From Bipolaris cookei (Eukaryota > Ascomycota > Dothideomycetes > Pleosporales > Pleosporaceae): 64,000 nucleotides of DNA. The stretch is from NCBI GenBank assembly GCA_002286855.1, contig NRSV01000051.1:186001-250000 (forward strand), written 5' to 3'. Under the pieces are notes generated by a model. It was not told the DNA's origin. It ran no database searches and worked only from the letters and a program-made list of their open reading frames with translations. The translations under genes and the position numbers were made by a program. Shown one piece after another: positions 1 to 10,656 of the stretch (position 1 is the stretch's first letter; every line of letters starts with the position of its first letter).

Positions 1-324
1 ATAAGGATGGAGCGTTCGATTGTTGTCTTCAGCCTGAGATGTTGTTGTGCGTATTGTGACGTTCCATGTTCATGCTGAGAGCATAGATCCCTATACCTAG
101 AACCTTTTACGGATTATCAAATATCCAACTATTAATGGATGTTAAAGACATGTTTTTTGAGTGTTCATCTTGAAATGAGTATCTGGATTTGTAGATATAG
201 AAGGCAACAGGTTGCCCATAAAGTTCAAACATTGCTGCATAAGGAGATAGTTCCTAGAGACTCATAAAGGCAAGGATCTGCCGAAATATTCACATTCACT
301 TATTCGTTAAATCTGCCAACTCAA
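1..324. other. 3' flank, no gene seen
   Basis: AT-rich sequence downstream of the NmrA-like gene on the minus strand. I see no open frame, RNA gene or repeat here. It probably holds the 3' UTR and terminator of that gene. Confidence 0.5.
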
Positions 325-1287
325 CTACCTCTTGATAGCCTGATCTTTCCAGCCACTCCTCTCCGCAAGCCAAGTCTCAAAATCACACAATTTGGGCTCC
401 TCCTTCTTCAGCTTGGTAATATCAGCACCATAGCCCTCAGCCGCAAACCAGCTGATCATAACATTCACTTCCGTCACCGCCCACATGAGCGTTGACCCAA
501 AGAAGCCATAAGTCGCAGGGAGGGGGCTACCGATGACGCGTTCAAAGCACCCGCTCATCTCATCCATGGTTAACTCGCTGCCCGCAAGACTCTCTGCCCG
601 TCCGTTCCACTCTTCATGATCAACAAACGCTCGCGCACCAAACAGTCCGATATCCTCGACCGAAACCCACTGAATCGACTTTCCCTGCAGGGTATCGCGC
701 AGCGCAGCAAGGAAAACCTTTGTGGGAAACGCAGGCGTAAGGTTATCCATAAACGCCACGGGACGCAGAATAGTCCACCCCATGTTCTCTCCGTTCTTAC
801 CCGCCTTCTCAAGAAGATGCCGCTCAATCTCATATTTGCTCTGGAAATGCGGGATGGGCGTCTTGTTCTCGAAGCTGCGCTCATTGCCGCCGCGGTCAAC
901 ACTCGAGTAGACAAAGTGTGTGACGTCTTGTTCGATGGATTCGTCAATTAGGGCGTTGCCTTGTACGACTTCGCTCTCATGAGTGACGTTTTTGCCGAGC
1001 GATACTTGGACTGAGTAGACACCCCAGACTTTCTCTTCTTTGCCGGCTTCCTTCAGCGTGGCTTTGGCAGAGGCGAAGAGCGCTTTAGGGTCGTCGAGGT
1101 TGCCTTGCACGAGCTTCACCTCAGGATGGCGCTCGACAATCTTCTTGGCTGACCCAGAGTTGGCATCGCGGGTGACGGCCAACAGTGTAAATTGAGCACT
1201 GGAAGGGTGCGATGCGAGTTGCTCGAGTACAGCACCGCCTTGCTTGCCAGTGGCGCCGGTGATGAGAATGGCTTTTGTGGCGGCCAT
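325..1287 (-). CDS. NmrA-like NAD(P)-binding protein
   Basis: Single-exon, 320-residue protein. The N-terminus carries the dinucleotide-binding fold with the glycine motif GATGKQG at residues 11-17, followed by an NmrA/atypical short-chain-dehydrogenase body (FVYSSVDRGG, IERHLLEK, WTILRPVAFMDN). This arrangement is usual for NmrA-family proteins, which either act as redox-sensing regulators or as NAD(P)-dependent reductases. The classical SDR catalytic YxxxK is not obvious, which favours the sensor or atypical type. Length fits the family (about 300-340 residues). The start at 1287 is the first ATG and sits directly before the Rossmann strand. It lies about 2.8 kb from an FAD monooxygenase; any joint function is an inference. 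Confidence 0.85.
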   Translation of the reverse strand: MAATKAILITGATGKQGGAVLEQLASHPSSAQFTLLAVTRDANSGSAKKIVERHPEVKLVQGNLDDPKALFASAKATLKEAGKEEKVWGVYSVQVSLGKNVTHESEVVQGNALIDESIEQDVTHFVYSSVDRGGNERSFENKTPIPHFQSKYEIERHLLEKAGKNGENMGWTILRPVAFMDNLTPAFPTKVFLAALRDTLQGKSIQWVSVEDIGLFGARAFVDHEEWNGRAESLAGSELTMDEMSGCFERVIGSPLPATYGFFGSTLMWAVTEVNVMISWFAAEGYGADITKLKKEEPKLCDFETWLAERSGWKDQAIKR

Positions 1288-1974
1288 GGCGAAAATGCTT
1301 GGCTGTTAACGAACTTGTGGTTTTGCTTGGTGATAAATCTAGTAAGTTAAATTGCCTTTTTAAGCCTCAAAAGATTAAGTGTCAGTAAGAGAGGACCATG
1401 AATACGAAAACGTAGTGGCAGCCTCATTGATATGCATGTAAGACTTTCACGTGATTGTGTCGTACAGAGGTAGGGACCATCGGCCCCGCAAAGACGCTCC
1501 GTTTCTTCTGGCAGTGATTCCAGGCGCACTACTCCATGTGCAGAGTGTGTGGGCTACGGGCGAATGAATGATGTTCTCATAAGGTTTCATGTGGCGTCGG
1601 GTCGGTGAGAAACCCCACTAATACTGGGAGTGACTGCATATGCACTGACAACGGCTGTGCTCGAGAGCAGTTGACGCAGACGATACGGGGTTTTCATGTT
1701 TGACTTCCGGTGTTGCAGATACACGTGTAAAGATGAAAAAGTGTGGGATATGCACGTAGATCAAACAAAGTGAATTGCCGGAGTTTGGTTCGTTAATCAG
1801 TTCGGGTAGAATTGAAGTAAGCGACGACACCAGTCCTCCACGCTACCAGCAGTGACGGACTGGGATAGCCATTGTTGCAATGGACCTAGTAATGAAGCCA
1901 AACTGTAGCTCAGAGGCTTACAACATGAAAACTGATCTTCAAACAACGAATCATCACACCTAAAAGCCATCGAA
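1288..1974. other. Intergenic, divergent promoters
   Basis: About 690 bases between two divergently transcribed genes (NmrA-like on minus, NTF2-like on plus). It must hold both promoters. No conserved coding frame was found; the short frames here have no recognisable content. Confidence 0.4.
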
Positions 1975-2565
1975 ATGACAGACCTCCTACGCTTCTCGCA
2001 ATCAGAAATCCGCTTCGCAACCGCGGCCCTCGCAGCCACTGCAACCATTGCACCACTAGTATACTATCTGTATCCTTCGCAATCCCAAGAAAACACACCA
2101 CACATGCAAACCTTCAATGCCTTCATAAGAAGCTACTCCACACTGCGTCCTCACGCGCTCACCACCCACGCCACCCGCGACTTCACCCATTCCTCCTTAC
2201 CTTCTGACTTAGGACTCCCACCCCTACCTATCCGTGCCTTCCTCGACAACATGGAAGCCATGTTTGATGTCTTCAGCAGCTTCGAAGTGACGCCTCAAGA
2301 CGACGGGTACGGTGGTCCCGCGGTGCATTTCTCACGTGACACAGATACTGTTGTTGCGCATTGTCGCATGGGCGGGAGAATCAATCGGGAAGGAGACAAG
2401 GGAAGGGCGCTAGAGGAGAGCGGAATTACTGAATGGTGGACTGAAGCGGTGTTGTTCGTAAAGATGAGCAAGGATGGGAGGAGAGTAGAGGGCGTGAGGG
2501 AGTTCATGCATAGTAAGAAAGCAGAGGAGTTGCAGATGAGGCTAGAAACTGCGTTGGGTGACTGA
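1975..2565 (+). CDS. NTF2/SnoaL-like protein with N-terminal membrane segment
   Basis: Intronless, 196 residues. Residues about 12-33 form a hydrophobic helix (LAATATIAPLVYYLY), which suggests a membrane anchor or signal-anchor. The remainder has the size and pattern of a small NTF2/SnoaL-type cone fold: a helical start (MQTFNAFIRSYSTL), a central block (FLDNMEAMFDVFSSFEVTP) and a C-terminal strand region (WWTEAVLFVKMSKDGRRVEGVREFMHS) ending with a helix. Such folds bind or convert small molecules, but no catalytic residue can be assigned. The same layout appears in the gene at 22940-23458. Function unknown; the family call is by pattern only. Confidence 0.6.
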   Translation: MTDLLRFSQSEIRFATAALAATATIAPLVYYLYPSQSQENTPHMQTFNAFIRSYSTLRPHALTTHATRDFTHSSLPSDLGLPPLPIRAFLDNMEAMFDVFSSFEVTPQDDGYGGPAVHFSRDTDTVVAHCRMGGRINREGDKGRALEESGITEWWTEAVLFVKMSKDGRRVEGVREFMHSKKAEELQMRLETALGD

Positions 2566-4112
2566 ATTCGATGATGCGCCGATGATGTGATCAAGCATCA
2601 TGTTTTTTCCAATACGTGTCACATCTCAAATGGGAGTACATTTGCGGAGATGGGCAATCGTCTGTCATGTGAATCACGTGCACGGACATTCATCAGACCC
2701 TTCAGCAAAGGGCATCTCATCAGATTCATACTTACACATAAACAAAAAGCGATCCTTTCATTGACAAAAATGCCAATTCCTCATAACAAATACCCTGATT
2801 CTGATCCGCCCGCCCAAAATTCGCACCCGCATGGGACACAAAACACATGCGACTTCCCCCCCTTCCTGCATCTCGACCCCCACCCTTAAAGCCCTGAAAT
2901 GTCAGACAATAAAAAACCCCAATCTGACCTCCGCATAAGCGCACAATCCCCTGCAACGTCTGTGCCGCGCATCCCACACCCCCAGTCGCGCCCCTCTCTG
3001 CCCATTTCTTAGCGCCCGCCCTCCCATCGAAAACGTCATCATATATTTCTTCTTTTTGTTATCCACGGAGCACCGCGCATGCCGCTTGCGCTACAGCGCG
3101 GGTCTGCTTTCTGGGTCAAGTTCCCGATGGAGAGCCGTGAGATTTTCGGACTTTGAAAGGGGTTGCTTATTGGGATTGAAGGTGGTGGGTTTCGAGTTGG
3201 GGGGAAGGGAGTTGGGAGTAGGGTGGGATGCGTGTGCGCGATACCGAAGGGGAGTGCCTTGCAGGGCTGTTGTACCAGAATGGCATATTTCCCCGGATTA
3301 GAATGGTGTTTTTCTACTCTAACTGTGAGATGGGAATAGAGTGAGAGGAATGGTGTTTTTGCTTGTTTTGGTGATGAATGATCATGTGCTTTGTGAGTGA
3401 GTCGATGCAATGCAATGTCTATTTTCTTTGAAAAGAAAGACAGTACTTTGCTGGCACGATTACGGGCGAGTATGTGTGTATGTATGTACACCTGTGCAAC
3501 GAGAATCACGTTGCATGTGTGTTTTCCTTTTTGCCTTCCTGCACATGCACACACTGTCCCGTCGAAGTTCCGTACCAGAATTCAACAAAGCGGCCAGGGC
3601 GACGACATTCCGGGATATGTGAGGCAAGGCACATGCATACAAGGTGTATGATGTGTAAAGTAAGCGAGGGACAACGTGGTGTGTCGTGTCGCACCGAGAC
3701 GCATATGCATGTGGGATTGTAATTGTGATGTGAAGACTACACGCTTTGGGAAGTTGGGATTGCAAAGAGTACAGAGTTGCAGGGGGGTATACGAAGGATG
3801 AGCACCAACGAGTCAGGAGAGTGGTCATTTGTTGGGAGAAATAACCCAGCCAACGGACCCTCCCGCTGATCATGTGCTTACGCTGCATGGCGATGTACGA
3901 GTGTTCTGGAAAGTACCCCGGGCGTGACGGAAACTTTGGAGTCATTTCGGTATAGCATTGCTTGTAGTACACGGTGCCATCATAAGGATTGAAAGGATGC
4001 TGATTAGGTAGTAATAATTCGATATCATTATCATTAGGCTAAGTATCAAAACTCTGAGTACGCAGGACTATTCTCCGCGACTATGCTGCATAAACAAGCC
4101 TCGGAAGCCTTG
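2566..4112. other. Intergenic, 1.5 kb
   Basis: Between convergent genes. Several open frames of 60-170 codons exist on both strands, but they have Cys/Arg/His-rich compositions, no motifs and no splice context, so I treat them as chance. A TG/TA-rich low-complexity patch lies near 3472-3495. Confidence 0.4.
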
Positions 4113-5819
4113 CTACTCCCAGTCACCAGCACCGAGATCGATGGCCTTGCCGGCCTTCATGTCCTCCATGATGTTCTCAATACTCCAGGGCTCGTACTTG
4201 TATCCCCTGGGGTAGTTGGGCTCGAATTTGTCTTCGTCCTTCATGTCGATACCTTCCTTTAGAGACTGAGCGCTCTTCTCATAGTTTTCGTAGGCATAGG
4301 CTTCTGGGTCATGGCCCCACACCCACTTGGGGAGCTTAGGCGCAGCACGACGTGGGTCCAGCTTAACCTTGTCCCAATCGGTGTCTTGGAGGAGCTCGGC
4401 ATTGGAGAAACCTAACTTTTGAGCGCAAGAATTGCGGATGAAACTTTGATTGTGAGTCAGTGTCAGTGCAGATGTAATTAGGGGAAACAAGGTAGGCGCT
4501 TACCGGAATCGGATGTGGACACGAACAGACTGAGGAATGTTCTCCTTGCCGCCGATCTGGAGACACGAAGCTATTGAGATAGCATCCTCAATTGCTTGTG
4601 TCGCACCATTTCCAGAGGCCGGGAGATAAGAGTGTGCGGAATCGCCGATCTGAATGACGCGGGCACCAGGGGAACACCAACTTGGCTGGGGATTACGCCA
4701 AAGCAGTTCAAAGTTGACAATGGTGTTGGGGGGTGTTACTTCGACGAGTTGCTTGAAGATCGGGGCCCACTTGATCTTCTCCATACCAGGCATGGTGTCC
4801 ATGCCGTCGAGCACCTCTTGCTTATCGATCGTGTTGCTCCAACTTTCCTTTTCAGTACCAGTGACCTGAAACACTTTAGTTAGGCTTCTCAGCGATGCTT
4901 AGTCTGAAGCTTACATCGTGGTTCATAATCCAGACCATGACATCTTCACGGGATAGAGTAAGAGCGTATGTGGATGGGCTAGAGCAGGTCAGAACAGTCG
5001 CATGCTGGGTTACAAATCACTACATACCCTAGCCATGTCCTCACAATAGGCTCGTTTCCGGGCATCATTTTGAAGAACTCCTCGACCTCGGGGTCGTTGG
5101 CCAAGGCCTCCCTAGGGAAAGCAGCGCGCCACATAGCCCTGCCTGAGGGTCTTGCGCGCACTTGTCCGCCGACCAGCTTCTGACTCTTGGAACCAACACC
5201 GTCAGCTGCAACCACAACATCTGCCTCATAGCGTTTGCCATCGTCGGTAACGCAGCCACCCTTCCCTGTCTGCTCATCCTCAAAGTAGTCAATGACCCTG
5301 CGGTTGAACTCTACTGAAACACCAAGGTTCTCGACCGCGCTCACAAACATCTTGTACACGAGTGGGCGCATCTGGAACTCGCCAGGCGGTGTGTCGGGGT
5401 CCAGCCCCTGGGCACGCAGACGGTCCGCGACCTTCTTGGGCCCGATAACAACCTCACCCGAGTGTTTGAAAGTCTCGATCCAGGCATTGTGAAGTGATAT
5501 TTTCTTATACTCCTTGAGAAGTTCAGGCCAATGCTTCAGGAACCGTGTCGCGCTGAGACCCATGAAATACATGTCACCTGAAGTTGATCATAAGCAATAT
5601 GCTCTACGCTAGGCCCCTAGGTGCCTGCTCACCAGCTGTGTTAATGTCGGCATTCCTTTCCAAAACTCGCACATTGTGACCTTTGCGCGTACACTCGAGG
5701 GCGGCAACTAATCCAGCAAGACCAGTCCCAACAATCAGGACATCGATGCCAGTCTTGGGATAAGACCCTATTGGCTTCGACTCCATAGTCGAGTCACGGG
5801 AGGTGAGTGCGTGAGGCAT
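4113..5819 (-). CDS. FAD-dependent monooxygenase (salicylate-hydroxylase-like)
   Basis: Five exons: 5819-5633, 5577-5028, 4978-4915, 4865-4504 and 4443-4113, joined by GT-AG introns of 49-60 nt to give 497 residues. It is a group A flavoprotein hydroxylase expected to use FAD and NAD(P)H to hydroxylate an aromatic or polyketide-like substrate. Visible motifs are the FAD-binding GTGLAG at residues 31-36, the DG motif (AADGVGSKSQK) in the middle and the GD motif (IGDSAHSYLPASGNG) in exon 4. Splicing restores AGDMYFMG at the first junction and RTWLGPST at the second. A downstream Met12 could also start it. It lies tail-away from the P450 at 7403 and may share a pathway with it (inference). Confidence 0.88.
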
Positions 5820-7402
5820 GATGGCGATTTATTTCGTAGAGTGTAAAGTGATGATGAGAGAGGGAGTTTCGTCGAAGCAGACATGAACTCTAGCATGCCT
5901 GCTTTTCATACACGTTGAATCTTCGCTGTGCTGGCATTGTCCGTTGGGGTACCAGCGAGGGTTGCCGAAGGCTCTCGGATGTCCGGGTGGTCGGTCAGCT
6001 TCAAACATACGTTCTTTTGCGATCGCACAACGACAGTCACGCAATGTAAGCATCAACACCTTAGCGGCAGATGTCAGGAACGCGGCCTGTTGAGCTTGCG
6101 CTACGTCCGATAGTGATGACGCTAACTAGAAACTCCCGGGAGTGCTTTGCGTCCGTGGGTGCAGCGCTATGGTTCCCCACAAACTCCGGAAGCCAAGCTT
6201 GTCGACGGTACACTAAGTCAACTCTAAGAAAAGTCATTTATCAAGCCTCCTATGTAAGGCGCAGACGCTTGTCAGATGCTGTGGATCACCGCAGCCTATG
6301 ATGATTTGCAGATGATAGGCCACCGCCACCCATGTGATTTGAAAGCCGTTTTACATGGCTGATTTCAACCACCTTCCCTAATGATACGCCTACTCTTCTA
6401 CGCATAGTTATTGGGGACGTCATGACATTCAAGCGAGCCGTGTTGCATGTCTTTGCGCGGGATCCAAGGCCGAGGGGACTTCCATTTGCCAGAAGGGGAC
6501 CGGGGTAGGCTCAGTACACGACTTGCCACGCTCTTGCAGAGTATCAGGGTATGACTTGGTACACGACATAGCGCCTCTAAATGCGTTGTGCCACTTGAAT
6601 AGAAACTCTTGACAATATAAAACCCCGGCGAGGAGAGTACAGCTGCGCGACAATGTTTCCGATACCCAATAGGAGGGTTTGTTGCAGATGGCAAGGCTGT
6701 CTTTTTGGGGGCAAAAGGTCGTGGCTTTCTCGCAAAAAGTAGGGTAACAGGGGATCGGCTGGTAGAATGATGTTTCGTCACTCGCATCCAGTCCTCGTGG
6801 CTATGCTTGGCTGGTCTGGTACGTTCAATTCCAAGCATCAGCGCTTAGTCCATGACGATCTCTATTCTCTTTAGGCCCACTCAGACATCTTGGGCCTAAT
6901 CTGAACCGTCTCAACGTGTCATAAGTCGGTGTTCGTCAGCACCGATCTTAAATTTTCCATTGCTCTGGGTATCAGGATGTCGAATGGGCAAGGATGTTGT
7001 TGTCGTGGGGTCCTGACCAAATATTGGCTCGGCATATTTCCATCGATGTCCATTGGACAGCATGATGTCTTTCCCTCGAAGCGAAACTTAGACCATATCG
7101 GTGGTGCCTATGTTCACGCCGATGGATGTAGGGTCATGGATCGTCTCATTCCACTATCAGTCCCTGTATACTCGTACATAAAGCACGTCCTGGGGAGCCG
7201 GAGAACGGATTGTGTACCTGACAGCTGTGGTGTGATATTTACCAGGCCTCTCACGCACCTTTGGTCATTGTCAGTGTGTCCTCATTTACTTCCCGTTCTC
7301 GTACCTGTTTTCGTTCTCGAGGCTTGGCTACCGGCTGTCGACGCCTACCATATTTGACCCATACCTTTCGATACTCTCCTTAAGCACACTTGCGTTACCG
7401 AC
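5820..7402. other. Intergenic, divergent promoter region
   Basis: 1.6 kb between the divergent FAD monooxygenase and P450 genes. Frames of 142 codons (plus, 6929-7357) and 146 codons (minus, 6398-6838) show no family motif, and I consider them chance. A shared control region for the two oxidoreductases is possible, but no operator can be named. Confidence 0.4.
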
Positions 7403-9132
7403 ATGCATTCTTTCACGGTGTATGCGCTTGGCGTAGCTGTTGCTGGCCTTGTCGTGTACGCTGTATTGGACGCTGTCACCAAGTACGACAAGCGATATAA
7501 TGTTCAGAACATGCCTGGACCACGGCTGGTCCCGTGGATTGGTCGTATTCATGACCTTCCCATCGAGTTTATGTGGCTGAAGTTCAAGGAGTGGGCTGAC
7601 ATGTATGGCCCCATCTACCGGACCAAGATGTTAGGCGACAACTTTGTTATCATCTCAGACGAAAAACTTGCCGAGGAAATGCTGGTGAAGAAAGCCAAGG
7701 TGTATTCAGATCGACCTGAAATCAAGTCGTTGTTTGATGCGAAGAGCACATATGGTTCCATGGAGTATCTGCCCCTTATGGGCAAGAATCGTACGTTGAC
7801 CCCTGGCGGGCCAAGGATGAATTGGACTGACAAGACAATAGAGTACTGGGCTCGTCAGCGAAAGTTTACACACTCTTACCTGACTGGCGCAACCAATGTG
7901 CAGTACAACGGTATTATGGAATTTGAGGCCAAGCGATGGATGGCCAGGCTTTTGGAGAACCCCGATGACTTCTCCGCCTCCCTTGAGGACATGTGCTCCA
8001 AGGTCATGTGCCAACTGACATGGGATGATGCCACACTTAGTACCCCTCTTACCCCTAGCGCGTGGGGTCTGCTCACTCAAATGTCCCCTGCCGGTCCAAT
8101 CACCAACGTTCTTACTCCTCTTTGGGACTACTTGCCTGAGCCCATCAACCCATGGAAAATTCGCGAGCGCAAGCGCCATGACGACCAGCAAGCCTTTTTC
8201 ATGGAATGCTTGCAGAACACCAGGAGGAAGATGGAGAAAGGCAAACAACGAGCCTGCTTTACCAAGAACTACCTCGAGACTGCGGAGAAGACAAACATCT
8301 CCGGCGATTATGAGGCTTCGTGCGTCATTGGAATGATGGCGCTCGTTGGCATCTTCACTGTTACCGGACCTATTTACTACTTCTTGATCAGCATGGTTCA
8401 CCACCCAGAGTGGCAGGTCAAGTGCCAGAACGAGATTGATCGTGTTTGCGGTGACAAGCCTCCCTCTGTTGCTGACTTGCCAAACCTTCCCATCTTGCGC
8501 GCGTGTATCAAGGAGACCATGAGGTGGAAGCCCACTGTTCCAACTGGTATGTCAGTTCGCTTAAGTTGACTGCATTTCCACTAACCGGGAGAATAGGCGT
8601 TGCGCATGAAGCCGAAGCAGACGATTGGTTCCACGGTTACTTTATCCCCAAGGGTACGCGCATCCTCCCTCTTGACTACGCCTTTCTCCGCAACCCCGTC
8701 AAGTACCCCGAGCCCGAAGAGTTCCGTCCCGAGCGGTGGTTGGAGCCTGAGTGGCCTACGTTCCAAGCGCCATTGACCAAGTACCCTGACATTGTGGGTA
8801 TGACATCCTTTGGGTGGGGTCAGCGTCAATGTCTAGGCATGTCCATCACTCGGGACGAGACGGTGACGGGTTGCGGAGCGCTCATGTGGGCCTTCAACCT
8901 GAAACGCAAGATTGACCCTGTCTCTGGCCAAGAGATCGAGGTACCCCTCAACAAATCCAACTCGCTTCTCATCATTAAGCCAGACCCGTGGGAGATGGCT
9001 TTTGAGCCGAGAAGCGCTGAACGCAAGCAGGAGGTGATTCAGTTATGGGCAGAGGCTGAGGCTAAGGATAAGGCGGAACGCGCTGAGTTTGCGCGGCAGG
9101 CTGAGATGGAGCAGGTTTTGGAGCAACCTTAG
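7403..9132 (+). CDS. Cytochrome P450 monooxygenase
   Basis: Three exons: 7403-7790, 7842-8546 and 8597-9132, giving 542 residues. An N-terminal membrane anchor (about residues 6-26) is followed by a proline-rich hinge (PGPRLVPW). The K-helix ExxR is ETMR (Glu354/Arg357), the PERF-like element is FRPERW, and the heme loop is FGWGQRQCLG with Cys443 as the proximal ligand. The acidic residue of the usual I-helix (A/G)Gx(D/E)T motif is missing (VGIFTV). Intron 1 is 51 nt with no in-frame stop, GTACGT donor and a CTGAC branch site just before AATAG, so a naive reading keeps 17 extra residues. Predicted to be ER-bound; substrate unknown. Confidence 0.93.
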
Positions 9133-9933
9133 ATATTGTTTGATACCCGTGTACTGAGGTTGTTGAAGGGTGCAGCAGAGTGGCTGGGCGTTTGTGAACC
9201 CTGATTTCTTTTGTTTTTTTAGTGCGGTGACACACATTTCCTTTGTCGGCATAATGGGTAGCTACAATGCATCTCTTTGATCCCTTGACTAAAGCTGGTG
9301 TTGATGGTTTTTGTGCTCCGAAATGTGAAAGAGTGAAAAGGGCCGTGGCATGGCTAATTTTGACAAGCGCAAGTGGTATTATGTAGAGCGTCCAGCTACT
9401 CGTATTCGCAGTGAGGAGCCGACCACGGAGCGCTATGCTGGGCTGAGTTGAGCTGAACATGGCGCTCTGCCAGCCTAGGGACTATGGTGCTGGACGTCCG
9501 TGTCCGCTGCGATCCGAGGGCGGAGACGAATGCGGAGCTCCGTACGTAGCGGAGTGAAGGACCAGGGTGCATAACTATGCACAAGCATACCCTATACATG
9601 CGTACTACGTCTGCCCTGACATGGCGGTGCATAACTATGTCAGTTCCCTCCATCTACCCCTCCATTGTTGGCCCGAGCGCTGTTCTATCTGGGCGCAATT
9701 GACGACGCCCAGAAGCACCGTCAGCAGTAGGAGGCCGAGTCATGTGACAAGCCCCACTCGGGAGCTGCAGCCATCGCTGCTCTGCGGCAGGAGCTATGGC
9801 GTCTGTAATAGGCGGCTAAGCAGATGCCCCTCCATTCGCCCTTGGTCTTTTAAAAGCTGCCCCTCATCACTTTGATCAACAACACTCCATCTTCACACAC
9901 TTGTTTGCACATACAAACCCTACTCCCATCAAA
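9133..9933. other. Intergenic / cyclophilin promoter
   Basis: Holds the 3' end of the P450 and the promoter of the cyclophilin gene. A 14-bp direct repeat, GGTGCATAACTATG, occurs at 9566-9579 and 9626-9639. The last 60 bases before the start codon are CA-rich and look like a 5' UTR. Confidence 0.5.
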
Positions 9934-10656
9934 ATGTCCAACCCCCGTGTTTTCTTCGACGTCAGCATTGGCGGCCAGCCCGCTGGCAGGATCGTCATGG
10001 AGCTCTTCGCAGACAAGGTCCCCAAGGTGAGTACCCCGCCGTCAGAATCTTCACCATCGCTCTCGTTTTTTTCCTTCAAATATTCCAAGTAGCCAGCCAC
10101 CAGCTGACCAACATTGATAGACTGCTGAGAACTTCCGCGCCCTCTGCACCGGTGAGAAGGGTACCGGCAAGTCTGGAAAGCCCCTCCACTACCAGGGCTC
10201 CGTCTTCCACCGCGTCATCCCCCAGTTCATGCTTCAGGGCGGTGACTTCACCCGCGGCAACGTACGTAATTGCTATAACCGAGTCTGTCAATGAAGAGCA
10301 GCTGGCTGACGTAGCGCAGGGCACCGGTGGTGAGAGCATCTACGGCGAGAAGTTTGAGGACGAGAACTTCAAACTAAGCCACACTGGACCCGGTGTTCTC
10401 TCCATGGCCAACGCTGGACCTGGTATGTTTACAATGTTTTTTGTGCGTGGGCAGAGCAAGCTAACCAAGCCGTCTAGGTACCAACGGCAGCCAGTTCTTC
10501 ATCTGCACCGTCAAGACCTCATGGTTGGACGGCAAGCACGTCGTCTTCGGCCAGGTTGTCGAGGGCATGGACGTTGTTCAGGCTGTTGAGAAGGTTGGCT
10601 CTCAAACTGGTAAAACCAGCAAGGAGGTCAAGATTGAGAAGTCTGGCCAGCTGTAA
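9934..10656 (+). CDS. Cyclophilin A-type peptidyl-prolyl isomerase
   Basis: Four exons: 9934-10026, 10121-10261, 10320-10422 and 10478-10656, giving 171 residues, the usual length of a single-domain cyclophilin. The catalytic block FHRVIPQFMLQGGDF (catalytic Arg) and the downstream GTNGSQFFICT and WLDGKHVVFG blocks are complete. The Trp in WLDGKH is the residue associated with cyclosporin A binding in this family. It catalyses cis-trans isomerisation of prolyl peptide bonds. No signal peptide, so it is probably cytosolic, corresponding to the yeast Cpr1 class. The ATG at 9934 follows a purine-rich context (CAAAATG), and the protein begins MSNPRVFFDV as expected. Confidence 0.97.

Noticed and set aside
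3039..3972. Two overlapping minus-strand frames of about 170 codons
   Set aside because: Composition follows TG/CA-rich DNA, the two overlap in different frames, and neither has a recognisable motif.
6398..7357. Frames of 146 (minus) and 142 (plus) codons between the FAD monooxygenase and P450
   Set aside because: No family motif and placed in the expected promoter region of both genes.
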